DNA of 64,000 nt from Psychrobacter glaciei (GTDB lineage: Bacteria; Pseudomonadota; Gammaproteobacteria; Pseudomonadales; Moraxellaceae), in assembly GCF_014652895.1 (NCBI RefSeq), contig NZ_BMZR01000003.1:394059-458058 (forward strand), written 5' to 3'. The notes below the pieces were generated by a model. That model ran no database searches. It had not been told where the DNA came from and worked only from the letters and a program-made list of their open reading frames with translations. Every line of letters starts with the position of its first letter. The first letter of the stretch is position 1. This document shows, in pieces, positions 37,330 to 46,475 of this stretch. Both the position numbers and the translations under genes were made by a program.

Positions 37330-38346
37330 TTACTGCTGATTCTCGTTTAGTACGTTTTTGTGATTAGCTTCACTATCAGGAGGTAATGATTTGATAGCTA
37401 ACGAGGCAGCAGACAAAGATAAATGATCTCGATTGGCACGAATGAAATCTGCCAATACCGTTTCATTAGCACGGTAGGGATTGCCTAAAGTTGGGATGCG
37501 CTTAAAACGTCGATAGCCCCACATATAGTGGCTACAGTTGTCTTTAATCATGTGCTCCATAGACTGATTGAGCGCATGAGCTGCTGTTTCGGTATTACGG
37601 TCATATAAGGCTGGATTATCGAGTTTATAACAATAAATATCAAAACCACGACCATCGTCACGGCGGATACAAGATAAGCCGACCAACGCACATTTGGTCT
37701 TGCTAGCGAGTTTGGAGGCGAGAGTACTGGTTAACGTTTTAACACCAAAGAACGGTACGACAACACCGCCTGAAGGGTCAGGGACATGATCGGGCAATAC
37801 AATGCTAAAACCCCCTTGTTTGAGGGTTTTGAATATGGCTTTGACACCGCTACCATCAGTGGGTACTAGCGTTGCATTGAGGCGTGATCGACCTTGCAGT
37901 ATAAAGTCATCAGTCATATTACCCTTAACGGGCTTGTACATGATGGTTGGTGAGCCAAATTGATTGAGCCAAGCATTCATCATCTCCCACGTACCCAAAT
38001 GCGGTACGATGGCGAGCATACCATTCGGGCTAGCCAGTCCTTCTAAAAGAATGTCTTTGTTATGCACATCTTGTATTTGAGCGATACTCCACTCAGGTGG
38101 CATTGCCCAGCTTTTGATAGACTCAATACTGGTCATACATTGGTGGTAAATAATATCTTTGACTAAGGATCGTTTTTCATTGTCTGGTAACTCGTGGCGG
38201 GTCAGTGCTATATTAATATTGACGGTACGCATGATACTCAGACTGGGTATTTTTATAATCACCCACGCAACAAAACGTGCCAGTATCTGCAAGACAGGTA
38301 ATGGCACGAATTTGAAAATATGATACGGATTCATGACCATTCGCAT
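37330..38346 (-). CDS. LpxL/HtrB-family lipid A acyltransferase
   Basis: Inner-membrane late acyltransferase that adds a secondary acyl chain to lipid A. The family motif HxxxxE is present as HLGTWE (His116 to Glu121), with VLPDHVPD and GVVVPFFGVKTLTSTLASKLA following, as in LpxL and LpxM. An N-terminal hydrophobic stretch (residues 13-35) anchors it. The C-terminal tail of about 40 residues is extra. In-frame ATGs at 38346, 38340 and 38334 are all possible starts. It lies between the outer-core genes and aspS, which fits a role in lipooligosaccharide. Confidence 0.9.
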   Translation of the reverse strand: MRMVMNPYHIFKFVPLPVLQILARFVAWVIIKIPSLSIMRTVNINIALTRHELPDNEKRSLVKDIIYHQCMTSIESIKSWAMPPEWSIAQIQDVHNKDILLEGLASPNGMLAIVPHLGTWEMMNAWLNQFGSPTIMYKPVKGNMTDDFILQGRSRLNATLVPTDGSGVKAIFKTLKQGGFSIVLPDHVPDPSGGVVVPFFGVKTLTSTLASKLASKTKCALVGLSCIRRDDGRGFDIYCYKLDNPALYDRNTETAAHALNQSMEHMIKDNCSHYMWGYRRFKRIPTLGNPYRANETVLADFIRANRDHLSLSAASLAIKSLPPDSEANHKNVLNENQQ

Positions 38347-38413
38347 GGTGATGAATCATGTAACAAACAATGTAAAACAGATCTGAGCATCATGAGACCA
38401 ATTATTGAGCAGG

Positions 38414-40228
38414 TTATTTGGCATCAGCCTGAGCTTTTTCGCGCACACGAATACCAAGATCACGTAACTGCTTGCTATCAACTTCAGCAGGGGCTTGGGT
38501 TAATGGGCACTCAGCAGTTTTAGTTTTTGGGAAGGCAATCACGTCACGAATAGACTCAGCGCCTACCATGAGCATAATTAAGCGATCCAAACCGAAGGCT
38601 AAACCGCCATGCGGTGGCGCACCAAATTTCAATGCATCAAGTAAGAAACCAAACTTATCTTCAGCTTCTTGCTCGCCGATACCTAAAGCTTCAAGTACGG
38701 CTTGCTGCATATCAAAGGTATTGATACGTAAGCTACCACCACCAACTTCAGTACCGTTTAATACCATATCATATGCGATAGATAGGGCCGATTCTGGGTT
38801 GTTTTTCAACTCTTCAACTGAGCCTTTAGGCTTGGTGAACGGATGATGCATTGACGTCCAACGACCATCGTCAGTCTCTTCAAACATTGGGAAATCAGTG
38901 ACCCAAAGTGGTGCCCATTCACAAGTCGTCATCTCAAGGTCTAGACCAATTTTTTGACGTAGAGCGCCGATTGCGTCATTGACGACACTGGCTTTATCCG
39001 CACCAAAAAAGATAATATCGCCGTCTTCTGCACCAGTACGCTCAATCAAGCTTACCAATACATCATCGGTCATGTTTTTGATGATAGGAGATTGTAGACC
39101 AGATTCTTGGTCAACGCCATTGTTGACGCTGCTAGCGTCATTGACTTTGATATAAGCTAAACCACGTGCGCCATAAATACCGACAAACTTGGTATAGGCA
39201 TCGATTTGCTTACGGCTAATCGAAGCGCCACCAGGGATACGTAGAGCAGCAACACGACCTTTAGGATCGTTAGCAGGACCTGCGAACACTTTAAAGTCAA
39301 CATCTTTCATCAAATCTGCAACGTCGACCAGTTTTAGTGGAATACGTAAATCAGGTTTGTCTGAAGCATAATCACGCATTGCTTCTGCGTAAGTCATGCG
39401 AGGGAACTGCTCAAACTCAACGTCCATCATAGTCTTGAACAAATGCTTGATCAGACCTTCGTTGATGTTCATGATTTCTTCTTCATTTAAGAAAGAAGTC
39501 TCAATATCCACCTGAGTAAATTCAGGCTGACGATCGGCACGTAAATCTTCATCACGGAAGCATTTAGCGATTTGATAATAACGGTCAAAACCTGACACCA
39601 TTAACAGTTGCTTAAACAGCTGTGGCGACTGTGGTAATGCAAAGAAGTTACCTGGGCGTGTACGTGAAGGCACAAGATAGTCACGAGCACCTTCTGGCGT
39701 CGCACGAGTCAAAATAGGGGTTTCAACATCCAAGAAACCATGATCATCTAAATAACGACGAATCGTTGAGGTGGCTTTGGCGCGGAAGACCATACGCTCT
39801 TGCATTTGCGGACGGCGCATATCAAGATAACGATACTTTAGACGCAAGTCTTCTGAAACTGTGGTTTTTTCGTCATTCAATGGGAATGGCGGTGTTTCAG
39901 ATTTCGCCAACACTTCAATTTCTTTAGCCAATAGCTCAATTTGACCACTGGTCATGCTATTGTTTTCAGTACCTTCATAACGGCGACGTACACGGCCAGT
40001 AATTTTTAGCACATATTCAGGACGTACGGCATCAGCAATCGCAAAAGCTTCTGGGGTATCAGGGTCAATGACGACCTGCAAGATGCCCGCGCGGTCACGC
40101 ATGTCTAAGAAAATTACGCCACCGTGATCGCGACGACGATGTACCCAGCCTACGATATTAATGGTTTGCTCAAGTAAGCTTTCGGTTACGGCTCCGCAAT
40201 ATTCGTCTCGGTATTCGCTATGCGTCAT
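38414..40228 (-). CDS. aspS: Aspartyl-tRNA synthetase AspS
   Basis: Class II synthetase charging tRNA-Asp. 604 residues, typical bacterial size including the GAD insertion domain. N-terminal anticodon-binding domain with [20 protein letters not shown]; motif 2 [19 protein letters not shown]; motif 3 [13 protein letters not shown] near the C-terminus. Whether it also charges tRNA-Asn cannot be judged here. With ilvE it brackets the surface-sugar locus, and the lpxL-like gene follows it by 67 bp. I see no feature of note in the 377-bp upstream gap 40229-40605. Confidence 0.98.
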   Translation of the reverse strand: MTHSEYRDEYCGAVTESLLEQTINIVGWVHRRRDHGGVIFLDMRDRAGILQVVIDPDTPEAFAIADAVRPEYVLKITGRVRRRYEGTENNSMTSGQIELLAKEIEVLAKSETPPFPLNDEKTTVSEDLRLKYRYLDMRRPQMQERMVFRAKATSTIRRYLDDHGFLDVETPILTRATPEGARDYLVPSRTRPGNFFALPQSPQLFKQLLMVSGFDRYYQIAKCFRDEDLRADRQPEFTQVDIETSFLNEEEIMNINEGLIKHLFKTMMDVEFEQFPRMTYAEAMRDYASDKPDLRIPLKLVDVADLMKDVDFKVFAGPANDPKGRVAALRIPGGASISRKQIDAYTKFVGIYGARGLAYIKVNDASSVNNGVDQESGLQSPIIKNMTDDVLVSLIERTGAEDGDIIFFGADKASVVNDAIGALRQKIGLDLEMTTCEWAPLWVTDFPMFEETDDGRWTSMHHPFTKPKGSVEELKNNPESALSIAYDMVLNGTEVGGGSLRINTFDMQQAVLEALGIGEQEAEDKFGFLLDALKFGAPPHGGLAFGLDRLIMLMVGAESIRDVIAFPKTKTAECPLTQAPAEVDSKQLRDLGIRVREKAQADAK

Positions 40229-40605
40229 AATATAATTATCCAGTTGTCAGCCCAATTCGAAATACAATAATGCAGCCATTGTTGCACGATTCAAGCGATG
40301 CGCAAAAAAAAGCACAAACAACGCGATTAAGACAAATGGTCATCACGTTGGCTGCAGAAAATATGATATAAACGCATATTATGCCTAATCTGCCCTTGTT
40401 ATACAACCAGCTGAGTCCAATCAAAACGCAGGAATGCTTCGGTATCGAGGGTATTTATCCCGTAACATCTGCATTGGGTTAAATATTGTCATTTTGCTTG
40501 AAAACATGAGCCGCTGTGCACATATCAAGCTCACTTATAAAATCCTATTGATCCTATTAAATTTATCTCAATAAAGTTATCTTAATAATGTAAGGAATAC
40601 TGCTC

Positions 40606-41586
40606 ATGCTTTTTCATCCTGCCAAAAACCCTGTTGAATTACGGGTTATTCATTTGAATAAAAACCAAGAACAACGCCGTGAAGACTTGATGGAAGCCAC
40701 GCAAGGTAAAGCGGCTCTTAAGCAGTTCAGAAAAACGATGGCTAAAACAGCCAAACAGGCATTAAAAGCAAAAACCAAAAATAAGAAAAAAAATGCCGAT
40801 GATAAGTCACAAGTTTTTGTTCTCGACTTTGATGGTGATATCAAAGCAACCGCAGTTAAGCATCTGCGCGAAGAAATTAGCACGTTAATCAGTGCGGCTA
40901 ACAAAGGCGATGAGGTAGTGGTGCGCCTTGAATCCGGCGGTGGTTTGGTGCATGGTTATGGGTTAGCGGCAGCGCAATTGGTTCGCTTAAAAGACGCTGG
41001 TCTAAAGCTAACTGTCTGTGTCGATAAAGTCGCAGCGAGCGGTGGCTATATGATGGCGTGCGTCGCGGATAAGGTAGTGGCGGCACCATTTGCCATTATT
41101 GGCTCAATCGGTGTGGTATCACAATTGCCAAACTTCCATAAATGGCTAAAAAACCATGATGTCGATTATGAGATGTTTACCGCTGGTGATTATAAGCGCA
41201 CAGTCACTGTCTTTGGCGAAAACGATGCTGAAGATCGTGCCAAATATCAAGAAGAGCTGGAGCAGACGCACGAGCTATTCAAACACTTTGTGAATAACTA
41301 TCGTCCAACACTGGATGTCGCAAAAGTGGCCACTGGAGAGCATTGGTATGGCGAAGATGCATTAAAACTTAATTTGATCGATAGCTTGCAAACCTCAGAC
41401 AGCTATATTTTAGGGCGTATGGAAGACAATGAAGTATACGCACTGCATTCACGCCAAAAACCAACCCTCGCTGAAAAGTTAGGACTGGCCCAAGCGGCAG
41501 AAGCGACCGTAAGCTTGGCAATTAATAAGCTGCCGGATGCGTTAGCACGTTTTGATTTTAACAGTCGTTTAAATATCCTAAAATAG
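40606..41586 (+). CDS. sohB: SohB-like S49 peptidase, without the usual N-terminal membrane anchor
   Basis: S49 (signal peptide peptidase A) family serine protease. The catalytic serine is in KVAASGGYMMACVADK (Ser145) and the general-base lysine in TAGDYKRTV (Lys197), the usual Ser/Lys pair. RLESGGGLVHGYGLAAAQL and GEHWYG match E. coli SohB closely. E. coli SohB begins with a transmembrane helix and is 349 residues; here the 326-residue frame starts after that part, and an in-frame stop (TAA at 40591) lies 15 bp before ATG 40606 with AAGGA nine bases upstream. It therefore appears cytosolic, unless a frameshift hides the anchor. Confidence 0.88.
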   Translation: MLFHPAKNPVELRVIHLNKNQEQRREDLMEATQGKAALKQFRKTMAKTAKQALKAKTKNKKKNADDKSQVFVLDFDGDIKATAVKHLREEISTLISAANKGDEVVVRLESGGGLVHGYGLAAAQLVRLKDAGLKLTVCVDKVAASGGYMMACVADKVVAAPFAIIGSIGVVSQLPNFHKWLKNHDVDYEMFTAGDYKRTVTVFGENDAEDRAKYQEELEQTHELFKHFVNNYRPTLDVAKVATGEHWYGEDALKLNLIDSLQTSDSYILGRMEDNEVYALHSRQKPTLAEKLGLAQAAEATVSLAINKLPDALARFDFNSRLNILK

Positions 41587-41663
41587 CGTTAGATATCATT
41601 GTATTAATGAATATATAGTGTTTTAGGGTTTTGATTCTTATTGATGTATTGTTTGTGTTTTGT

Positions 41664-41695
41664 AAAAGGCGTGTCCTAGCTGGTCGCGCCTTTTT
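41664..41695 (+). terminator. Rho-independent terminator after sohB
   Basis: AAAAGGCG pairs with CGCCTTTT, with an inner weak pairing of GTCC and GGTC, followed by T residues. It lies 78 bp after the sohB stop. Confidence 0.75.
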
Positions 41696-41828
41696 GCTGT
41701 TTAATAATAATCGCTGTGTTATAAATGATGCATACAGAAGACAGTATACGTACGTACACTATAAAGATTCCATCAACTTTTTAATCGAAGGTTGATGAAA
41801 ATAATCAACAAAGAAAAGGATGTCACCT

Positions 41829-43097
41829 ATGTCTGATAATACATTGATGTTTACGGCAACAGAACATGGTCAAGCCATGCACGCCAAAGTCAAAGCATTT
41901 ATCGAAACCCAAATCGAGCCGATCGAAGCGCAGTTTTGGCAAGAATGCCATGCGCAAAATCCGGATGGCAATTGGAAAAACTGGCAGTGGCCAGAAAAGT
42001 ACGAAAGCCTGCGTAAACAAGCACGCGAAGCGGGTTTGTGGAATCTATTCTTACCCGATGATACTTTAGGTGCTGGGCTTTCAGTGACCGATTACGCACC
42101 CATTGCAGAGTTGACCGGTCGCAGTTTACTTGCGCCTTATGTATTTAACTGTAATGCTCCTGATAGCGGCAATATGGAATTGTTGTGGCGCTATGGCTCG
42201 CAAGAGCAGCAAGATAAATGGATGATGCCAATTTTAGAGGGTAAAACCCGTTCGGTTTTTTGTATGACAGAACCTGATGTTGCTTCAAGCGATGCGACCA
42301 ATATGCAAGCCACAGCCGTAGTTGATGGTGATGAGATTATTATCAATGGCAGCAAATGGTGGTCATCTGGTCTTGGCGATCCTGCGGTCGATGTGCTGAT
42401 TGTGATGGCTTACACCCCTGATGAGAGCAAAGGTCGTCATCAGCAGCATTCTATGGTATTGGTGCCAGCGAAAACAGCGGGTGTCAATATCGAGCGTATG
42501 CTCAAAGTATTTGGCGATTATGATGCACCGCATGGTCATGGCGAAGTCAGCTTTAATGATGTACGCGTGCCGGTCAGTCACTTTATCGGTGGACCCGGTA
42601 TGGGCTTTGAGATTGCGCAGGGTCGTCTAGGGCCAGGTCGTATTCATCATTGCATGCGTTGTATTGGCGCTGCTGAAAAATCTCTAGAGTTGGCAGTTAA
42701 GCGTGGCATGTCACGTACGGCCTTTGGCAAACCATTATTACAGTTGGGTGGTAATTTTGAGCGTATCGCTGAAGCGCGTATCAAGATTGACCAAGCACGT
42801 CTGCTGACTTTGTATGCCGCGCAAAAAATGGACGCGCAAGGTACAAAAGCCGCATTGACTGAAATTTCTGCTATTAAAGTGGTTGCGCCGACTGTGTTGC
42901 AAGAAGTGGTTGATATGGCGATTCAAATTCATGGTGGAATGGGCGTTTGCCAAGATACGATGCTGCCAAGTTTCTATGCGCAAGCACGTGTATTACGTTT
43001 AGCGGATGGTCCTGATGAAGTGCACAAAACCATGATCGCTAAGTTAGAGCTCAAGCGTCAAGGTTTTAGCCGTCCGTCTAAACCTGCCAAAGCATAA
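41829..43097 (+). CDS. Acyl-CoA dehydrogenase, ACAD10/11-type
   Basis: FAD-dependent acyl-CoA dehydrogenase of 422 residues. The N-terminal domain has LGAGLSVTDYAPIAELTGRS. CMTEPDVASSDATNMQATA is the FAD-binding loop, IHGGMGVCQD is the conserved C-terminal block, and RLADGPDEVHKTMIAKLEL is typical of the ACAD10/11 and LvaC-like group. AAAGGA lies eight bases before ATG 41829; the in-frame ATG at 41820 overlaps it. It is followed by an APH-like kinase gene, which is fused to the same dehydrogenase domain in mammalian ACAD11. Substrate unknown. Confidence 0.9.
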   Translation: MSDNTLMFTATEHGQAMHAKVKAFIETQIEPIEAQFWQECHAQNPDGNWKNWQWPEKYESLRKQAREAGLWNLFLPDDTLGAGLSVTDYAPIAELTGRSLLAPYVFNCNAPDSGNMELLWRYGSQEQQDKWMMPILEGKTRSVFCMTEPDVASSDATNMQATAVVDGDEIIINGSKWWSSGLGDPAVDVLIVMAYTPDESKGRHQQHSMVLVPAKTAGVNIERMLKVFGDYDAPHGHGEVSFNDVRVPVSHFIGGPGMGFEIAQGRLGPGRIHHCMRCIGAAEKSLELAVKRGMSRTAFGKPLLQLGGNFERIAEARIKIDQARLLTLYAAQKMDAQGTKAALTEISAIKVVAPTVLQEVVDMAIQIHGGMGVCQDTMLPSFYAQARVLRLADGPDEVHKTMIAKLELKRQGFSRPSKPAKA

Positions 43098-43170
43098 TTG
43101 TGCTTGCTAACCAGCGTAGTCATCGACTTCAATAGCCATTCGTTTAATAATAGGCCTGACGTAAAACCCA

Positions 43171-43211
43171 ATGAAAAATTCACTATCAATATTTGATAGT
43201 GAATTTTTCAT
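43171..43211. repeat. Perfect 19-bp inverted repeat between dehydrogenase and kinase genes
   Basis: ATGAAAAATTCACTATCAA (43171-43189) and TTGATAGTGAATTTTTCAT (43193-43211) are exactly complementary around a 3-base centre. The stem is AT-rich and contains A5 and T5 runs. It lies 74 bp after the dehydrogenase stop and 50 bp before the kinase start, so it may act as a partial terminator or transcript-end stabiliser within the operon. Confidence 0.92.
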
Positions 43212-43260
43212 CACTCATATATGTTATAAAAACAAAAGACCACATGATAAGGAATGTCTC

Positions 43261-44547
43261 ATGGCAACTGATAACCATGTCAACAATACTGGCATGACAA
43301 ACAGCGCAACTAATAATAAAGTACTTGATAAAGGCGGTGATGTCCGCGAGGGCGAAGAGCTTGACGCCCAAGCAGTCAGCAACTGGCTACGTGAGCAAGG
43401 TGTCGATATAAAAGGCGAGCCAACGGTCACGCAATTTTCAGGCGGCGCGTCAAACTGGACGTATCGTTTGCAATATGAGGGTGAAGGCGAGAGCCAAGAT
43501 TTAATCTTGCGTCGTCCACCAAAAGGCACTAAAGCCAAGTCAGCGCACGATATGGTACGCGAATATACCGTACAAAAAGCATTAAAAGATGCTTATCCCT
43601 ATGTACCCAAGATGATTGCCTTATGTACCGATGAAACTGTCATTGGTGCCGATTTTTATGTCATGGAGCGCATGGAAGGCATCATTCCTCGTGCTAATTT
43701 GCCAAAAGGCATTGATTTAGACGAAGCGCAGACCCGTACATTATGTACCAATGTCGTCGACGCTTTGGTTGAATTACATCAAGTGGATTATACCGAACAT
43801 CCTGATTTGGTCACGCTGGGTCGTGGTGACGGTTATTGTGAGCGCCAAGTCACGGGCTGGGATAAACGTTATGTCAAAGCAAAAACACCTAACGTACCAA
43901 GCTTTGCACTGGTACGACAATGGCTTGGCAAGCACACGCCTGCTGATAGCAAAACTTGCGTTATTCACAACGATTGGCGCTTTGATAATGTGATCTTGGC
44001 AGCTGATGACCCGACCAAAGTGATTGGCGTACTCGATTGGGAAATGGCAACCCTTGGCGATCCTTTGATGGATTTAGGCAGCGCTTTGGCTTACTGGATT
44101 GAAGCAGATGACAACATCGTCATGCAGCAGTCACGCCGTCAGCCAACACATTTAAAAGGCATGATGACCCGTGATGAAGTGGTCGACTATTATCTTGAAA
44201 AAACGGGCTTAGAGATAGCCAACTGGACCTTTTATGAAGTGTTTGGTCTATTCCGTCTGGCGGGCATTGTCCAGCAAATTTACTATCGCTACTATAATAA
44301 ACAAACGACCAATCCAGCTTTTAAGAATTTTTGGCTTATCGTCCATGTATTGCACGCTAAATGTCTAAAGCTGATAGCGCAGTATGAAGGTGAGATGCTG
44401 TTCAATACTCATGTACAGCCGCATCTAAAAGACATGGGTGTCGACGCACAAACGATTGAACAGCTACCAAGCCCAGTACAAAAAGTAGTCAAAGGTATTT
44501 TACCAAAAGGCTATTTTGCTAAAAGTACGGATGCCTCTGACAATTAA
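43261..44547 (+). CDS. APH-fold phosphotransferase (ACAD11/LvaA-like kinase)
   Basis: 428-residue aminoglycoside-phosphotransferase-fold protein. Visible: WTYRLQ and DLILRRPPKG (nucleotide-binding lobe), Brenner-type VIHNDWRFDNVIL with the catalytic Asp, and GVLDWEMATLGDPLMDLGSALAYW for metal binding. In mammals the same domain is part of ACAD10 and ACAD11 and phosphorylates 4-hydroxyacyl-CoA; in Pseudomonas, LvaA does this for 4-hydroxyvaleryl-CoA. ATG 43261 with AAGGA eight bases upstream is chosen; the upstream in-frame ATG at 43171 lies in the hairpin. It is flanked by the dehydrogenase and a histidine-phosphatase gene. Confidence 0.88.
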   Translation: MATDNHVNNTGMTNSATNNKVLDKGGDVREGEELDAQAVSNWLREQGVDIKGEPTVTQFSGGASNWTYRLQYEGEGESQDLILRRPPKGTKAKSAHDMVREYTVQKALKDAYPYVPKMIALCTDETVIGADFYVMERMEGIIPRANLPKGIDLDEAQTRTLCTNVVDALVELHQVDYTEHPDLVTLGRGDGYCERQVTGWDKRYVKAKTPNVPSFALVRQWLGKHTPADSKTCVIHNDWRFDNVILAADDPTKVIGVLDWEMATLGDPLMDLGSALAYWIEADDNIVMQQSRRQPTHLKGMMTRDEVVDYYLEKTGLEIANWTFYEVFGLFRLAGIVQQIYYRYYNKQTTNPAFKNFWLIVHVLHAKCLKLIAQYEGEMLFNTHVQPHLKDMGVDAQTIEQLPSPVQKVVKGILPKGYFAKSTDASDN

Positions 44548-44595
44548 TTTTCTCAAAAGTAGCCATTTAGTGAATACAATCAAAAGGGATTATTT

Positions 44596-45354
44596 ATGAC
44601 AACCATACTTTTGGCACGTCATGGTCAAGCATCATTTGGACAAGAAAATTATGATCAGCTCTCAGAGCTAGGCAGTATTCAAGCGCAAATGCTCGGTCAG
44701 CATTATGCGACGACTCAGCGCAGAATCGACGCTATTTTTAGTGGCAGCTTAGTACGGCAACAAGACTCGGCACGACATTTTTGGGAGAGCTACCAGTCCT
44801 CTATGGATAACAGCAACGAGGCACCCATTTTAGCCGCACTCGATATAAATGAGCCTGACAGCTACATCATTCCGCAGTTTAATGAGTTTAATCACAAAGA
44901 TGTATTGGTCAAATCCAATCCTGCTTTTGCTAGTAAAGCAGCCATTGCGATTGAACTTGCAAAGGCAGACGTTCCAGCGACGCGTCTAGCTGAGCTGTTC
45001 GATCGAGCGATGCAGCGCTGGCATGCGGGTGATGATGACCATGACTATCTTGAGAGTTGGTCACAGTTCAGCAGCCGTGCCCAACAAGCAGTTGAGCAAA
45101 TACGTATGCAAGTGGCGAGCTTAAGCTTAGATCACCATAGTACAGTATTGGTCTTTACCTCAGGCGGCGTGATCGCTGCCATTACCGCGCAGCTATTGCA
45201 GCAAGGTAGCCAGACTGCTTATCAGCTCAATAAAAGCTTGGTCAATACAGGGGTGACGTCTATTACGCTAAAAGATCAGAGTACACGCCTAATGTCTCTT
45301 AATGAATATAGTCACTTGTTTGCTGACGGAAAACGCTTTGTCACTTGGCGATAG
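44596..45354 (+). CDS. Histidine phosphatase family protein (phosphoglycerate mutase-like)
   Basis: 252-residue branch-1 histidine phosphatase. The catalytic RHG is in LLARHGQASFGQENYDQLSELG, a form common in the phosphatase that accompanies APH-like kinase/acyl-CoA dehydrogenase clusters. A second catalytic histidine is plausibly in LSLDHHSTVLVFTSGGVI near residue 182. It follows the kinase by 48 bp on the same strand. It might reverse the kinase reaction or remove a phosphate intermediate; that is inference. Confidence 0.88.
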   Translation: MTTILLARHGQASFGQENYDQLSELGSIQAQMLGQHYATTQRRIDAIFSGSLVRQQDSARHFWESYQSSMDNSNEAPILAALDINEPDSYIIPQFNEFNHKDVLVKSNPAFASKAAIAIELAKADVPATRLAELFDRAMQRWHAGDDDHDYLESWSQFSSRAQQAVEQIRMQVASLSLDHHSTVLVFTSGGVIAAITAQLLQQGSQTAYQLNKSLVNTGVTSITLKDQSTRLMSLNEYSHLFADGKRFVTWR

Positions 45355-45463
45355 ACGAAAAAACTGTTATTTTGGCGACATACAAGGCGCTGAATACATG
45401 ACCGCGATTTAGTGGTTAGGGCGTGTGAAAGCTATTTCGTTATCGATATACAAAGGATTGTTT

Positions 45464-46333
45464 ATGAAAAACCAATTAATGAGCTTAGTCACAAAAGGTA
45501 CTAAGCAAAGTCAGCAACAGGTATTGAGTGCGATTCAACCGTCACGCTATCTTAAAGGCTTAAATAAGCAGCAAGTAGGACGTGATAAAACCATTTTAAT
45601 CACTGGTGCTAGCTCAGGCTTAGGCGAGGGCATGGCTCGACTGTTTGCCAAGCTTGGCTACAACCTCGCTATCTGTGCCCGTCGTACTGAGCGTTTAGAG
45701 AGCTTGAAGTCAGAATTGTTGGCAGCTTATTCCAATATTCGCGTTGAATATCGAGTATTAGACGTCAGTGATTACGATGCAGTTTTTGAGGTTTTCGATG
45801 CTTTTGCCGCTGACTTTGGTAGTATTGACCGTGTTGTGGTCAATGCTGGTGTCGGTGAGAGTCGCCGTATCGGTAAAGGGCGTTTTGAGACCAATCGCCG
45901 CACTGCTGAGATTAACTTTATTTCAGCGCTGGCACAGTGTGAAGCCGCCATGGGTATTTTTCGAGCACAGAATAGTGGTCATTTGGTGGTGATATCGAGT
46001 ATGTCAGCGATGCGCGGTCTACCTAGGCATCTGACCACCTACGGTGCGACTAAAGCGGGGCTGGCTCATTTGGCAGAAGGCATTCGAGCTGATATGCTGT
46101 TGACCAAGTTGCCGATTAACGTTTCTACTATTTATCCAGGCTATATTCGTACTGAAATCAACGAAAATGCCAAGCCGTTACCGTTCGAAGTAGATGTTGA
46201 TACGGGCACCAAAGCAATGGTTGCTGCAATCGAAGCAGGGGTTCAAGAAGCTTGCGTGCCTAGCTTGCCTTGGTCTATGGTCAGTCATGCAATGAAACAT
46301 TTACCATTACAAGTACTCAATAAACTGAGTTAA
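45464..46333 (+). CDS. Short-chain dehydrogenase/reductase
   Basis: 289-residue classical SDR with an N-terminal extension of about 40 residues. The Rossmann motif is TILITGASSGLGEGMARLFA, then NLAICARRTERLESL, VNAGVG, and the catalytic SSMSAMRGLPRHLTTYGATKAG with the YxxxK pair. ATG 45464 has AAAGGA seven bases upstream; a GTG 13 codons upstream is in frame but less likely. It closes the dehydrogenase/kinase/phosphatase cluster and is followed by a terminator. Its position resembles lvaD in the Pseudomonas levulinate cluster. Confidence 0.9.
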   Translation: MKNQLMSLVTKGTKQSQQQVLSAIQPSRYLKGLNKQQVGRDKTILITGASSGLGEGMARLFAKLGYNLAICARRTERLESLKSELLAAYSNIRVEYRVLDVSDYDAVFEVFDAFAADFGSIDRVVVNAGVGESRRIGKGRFETNRRTAEINFISALAQCEAAMGIFRAQNSGHLVVISSMSAMRGLPRHLTTYGATKAGLAHLAEGIRADMLLTKLPINVSTIYPGYIRTEINENAKPLPFEVDVDTGTKAMVAAIEAGVQEACVPSLPWSMVSHAMKHLPLQVLNKLS

Positions 46334-46364
46334 TGGTGTTTAGATTGACATAAATTCAGACAAT

Positions 46365-46401
46365 AAAAAGCCCTTTACAGATGATGTAGAGGGCTTTTTT
46401 T
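46365..46401. terminator. Bidirectional terminator between the SDR gene and fadD
   Basis: AAAAAGCCCTTTACA pairs with TGTAGAGGGCTTTTTTT with one mismatch around a 5-base loop. It lies 31 bp after the SDR stop and serves the convergent fadD gene as well. Confidence 0.9.
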
Positions 46402-46475
46402 ACTGCGGATTTATTACTGATGCATCCATTTAGCGATACATCAATAATAAATCTTATGGTAAGGCTTTGTCTTCA

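Noticed and set aside
41740..41765. Palindromic GTATACGTACGTACAC as an operator
   Set aside because: Short, AT/GT-alternating and without a second copy; easily due to chance.
45419..45430. GGGCGTGTG preceded by TA as another MITE end
   Set aside because: Only about nine bases match; too short to call as a feature, so it is mentioned only with the solitary ends.
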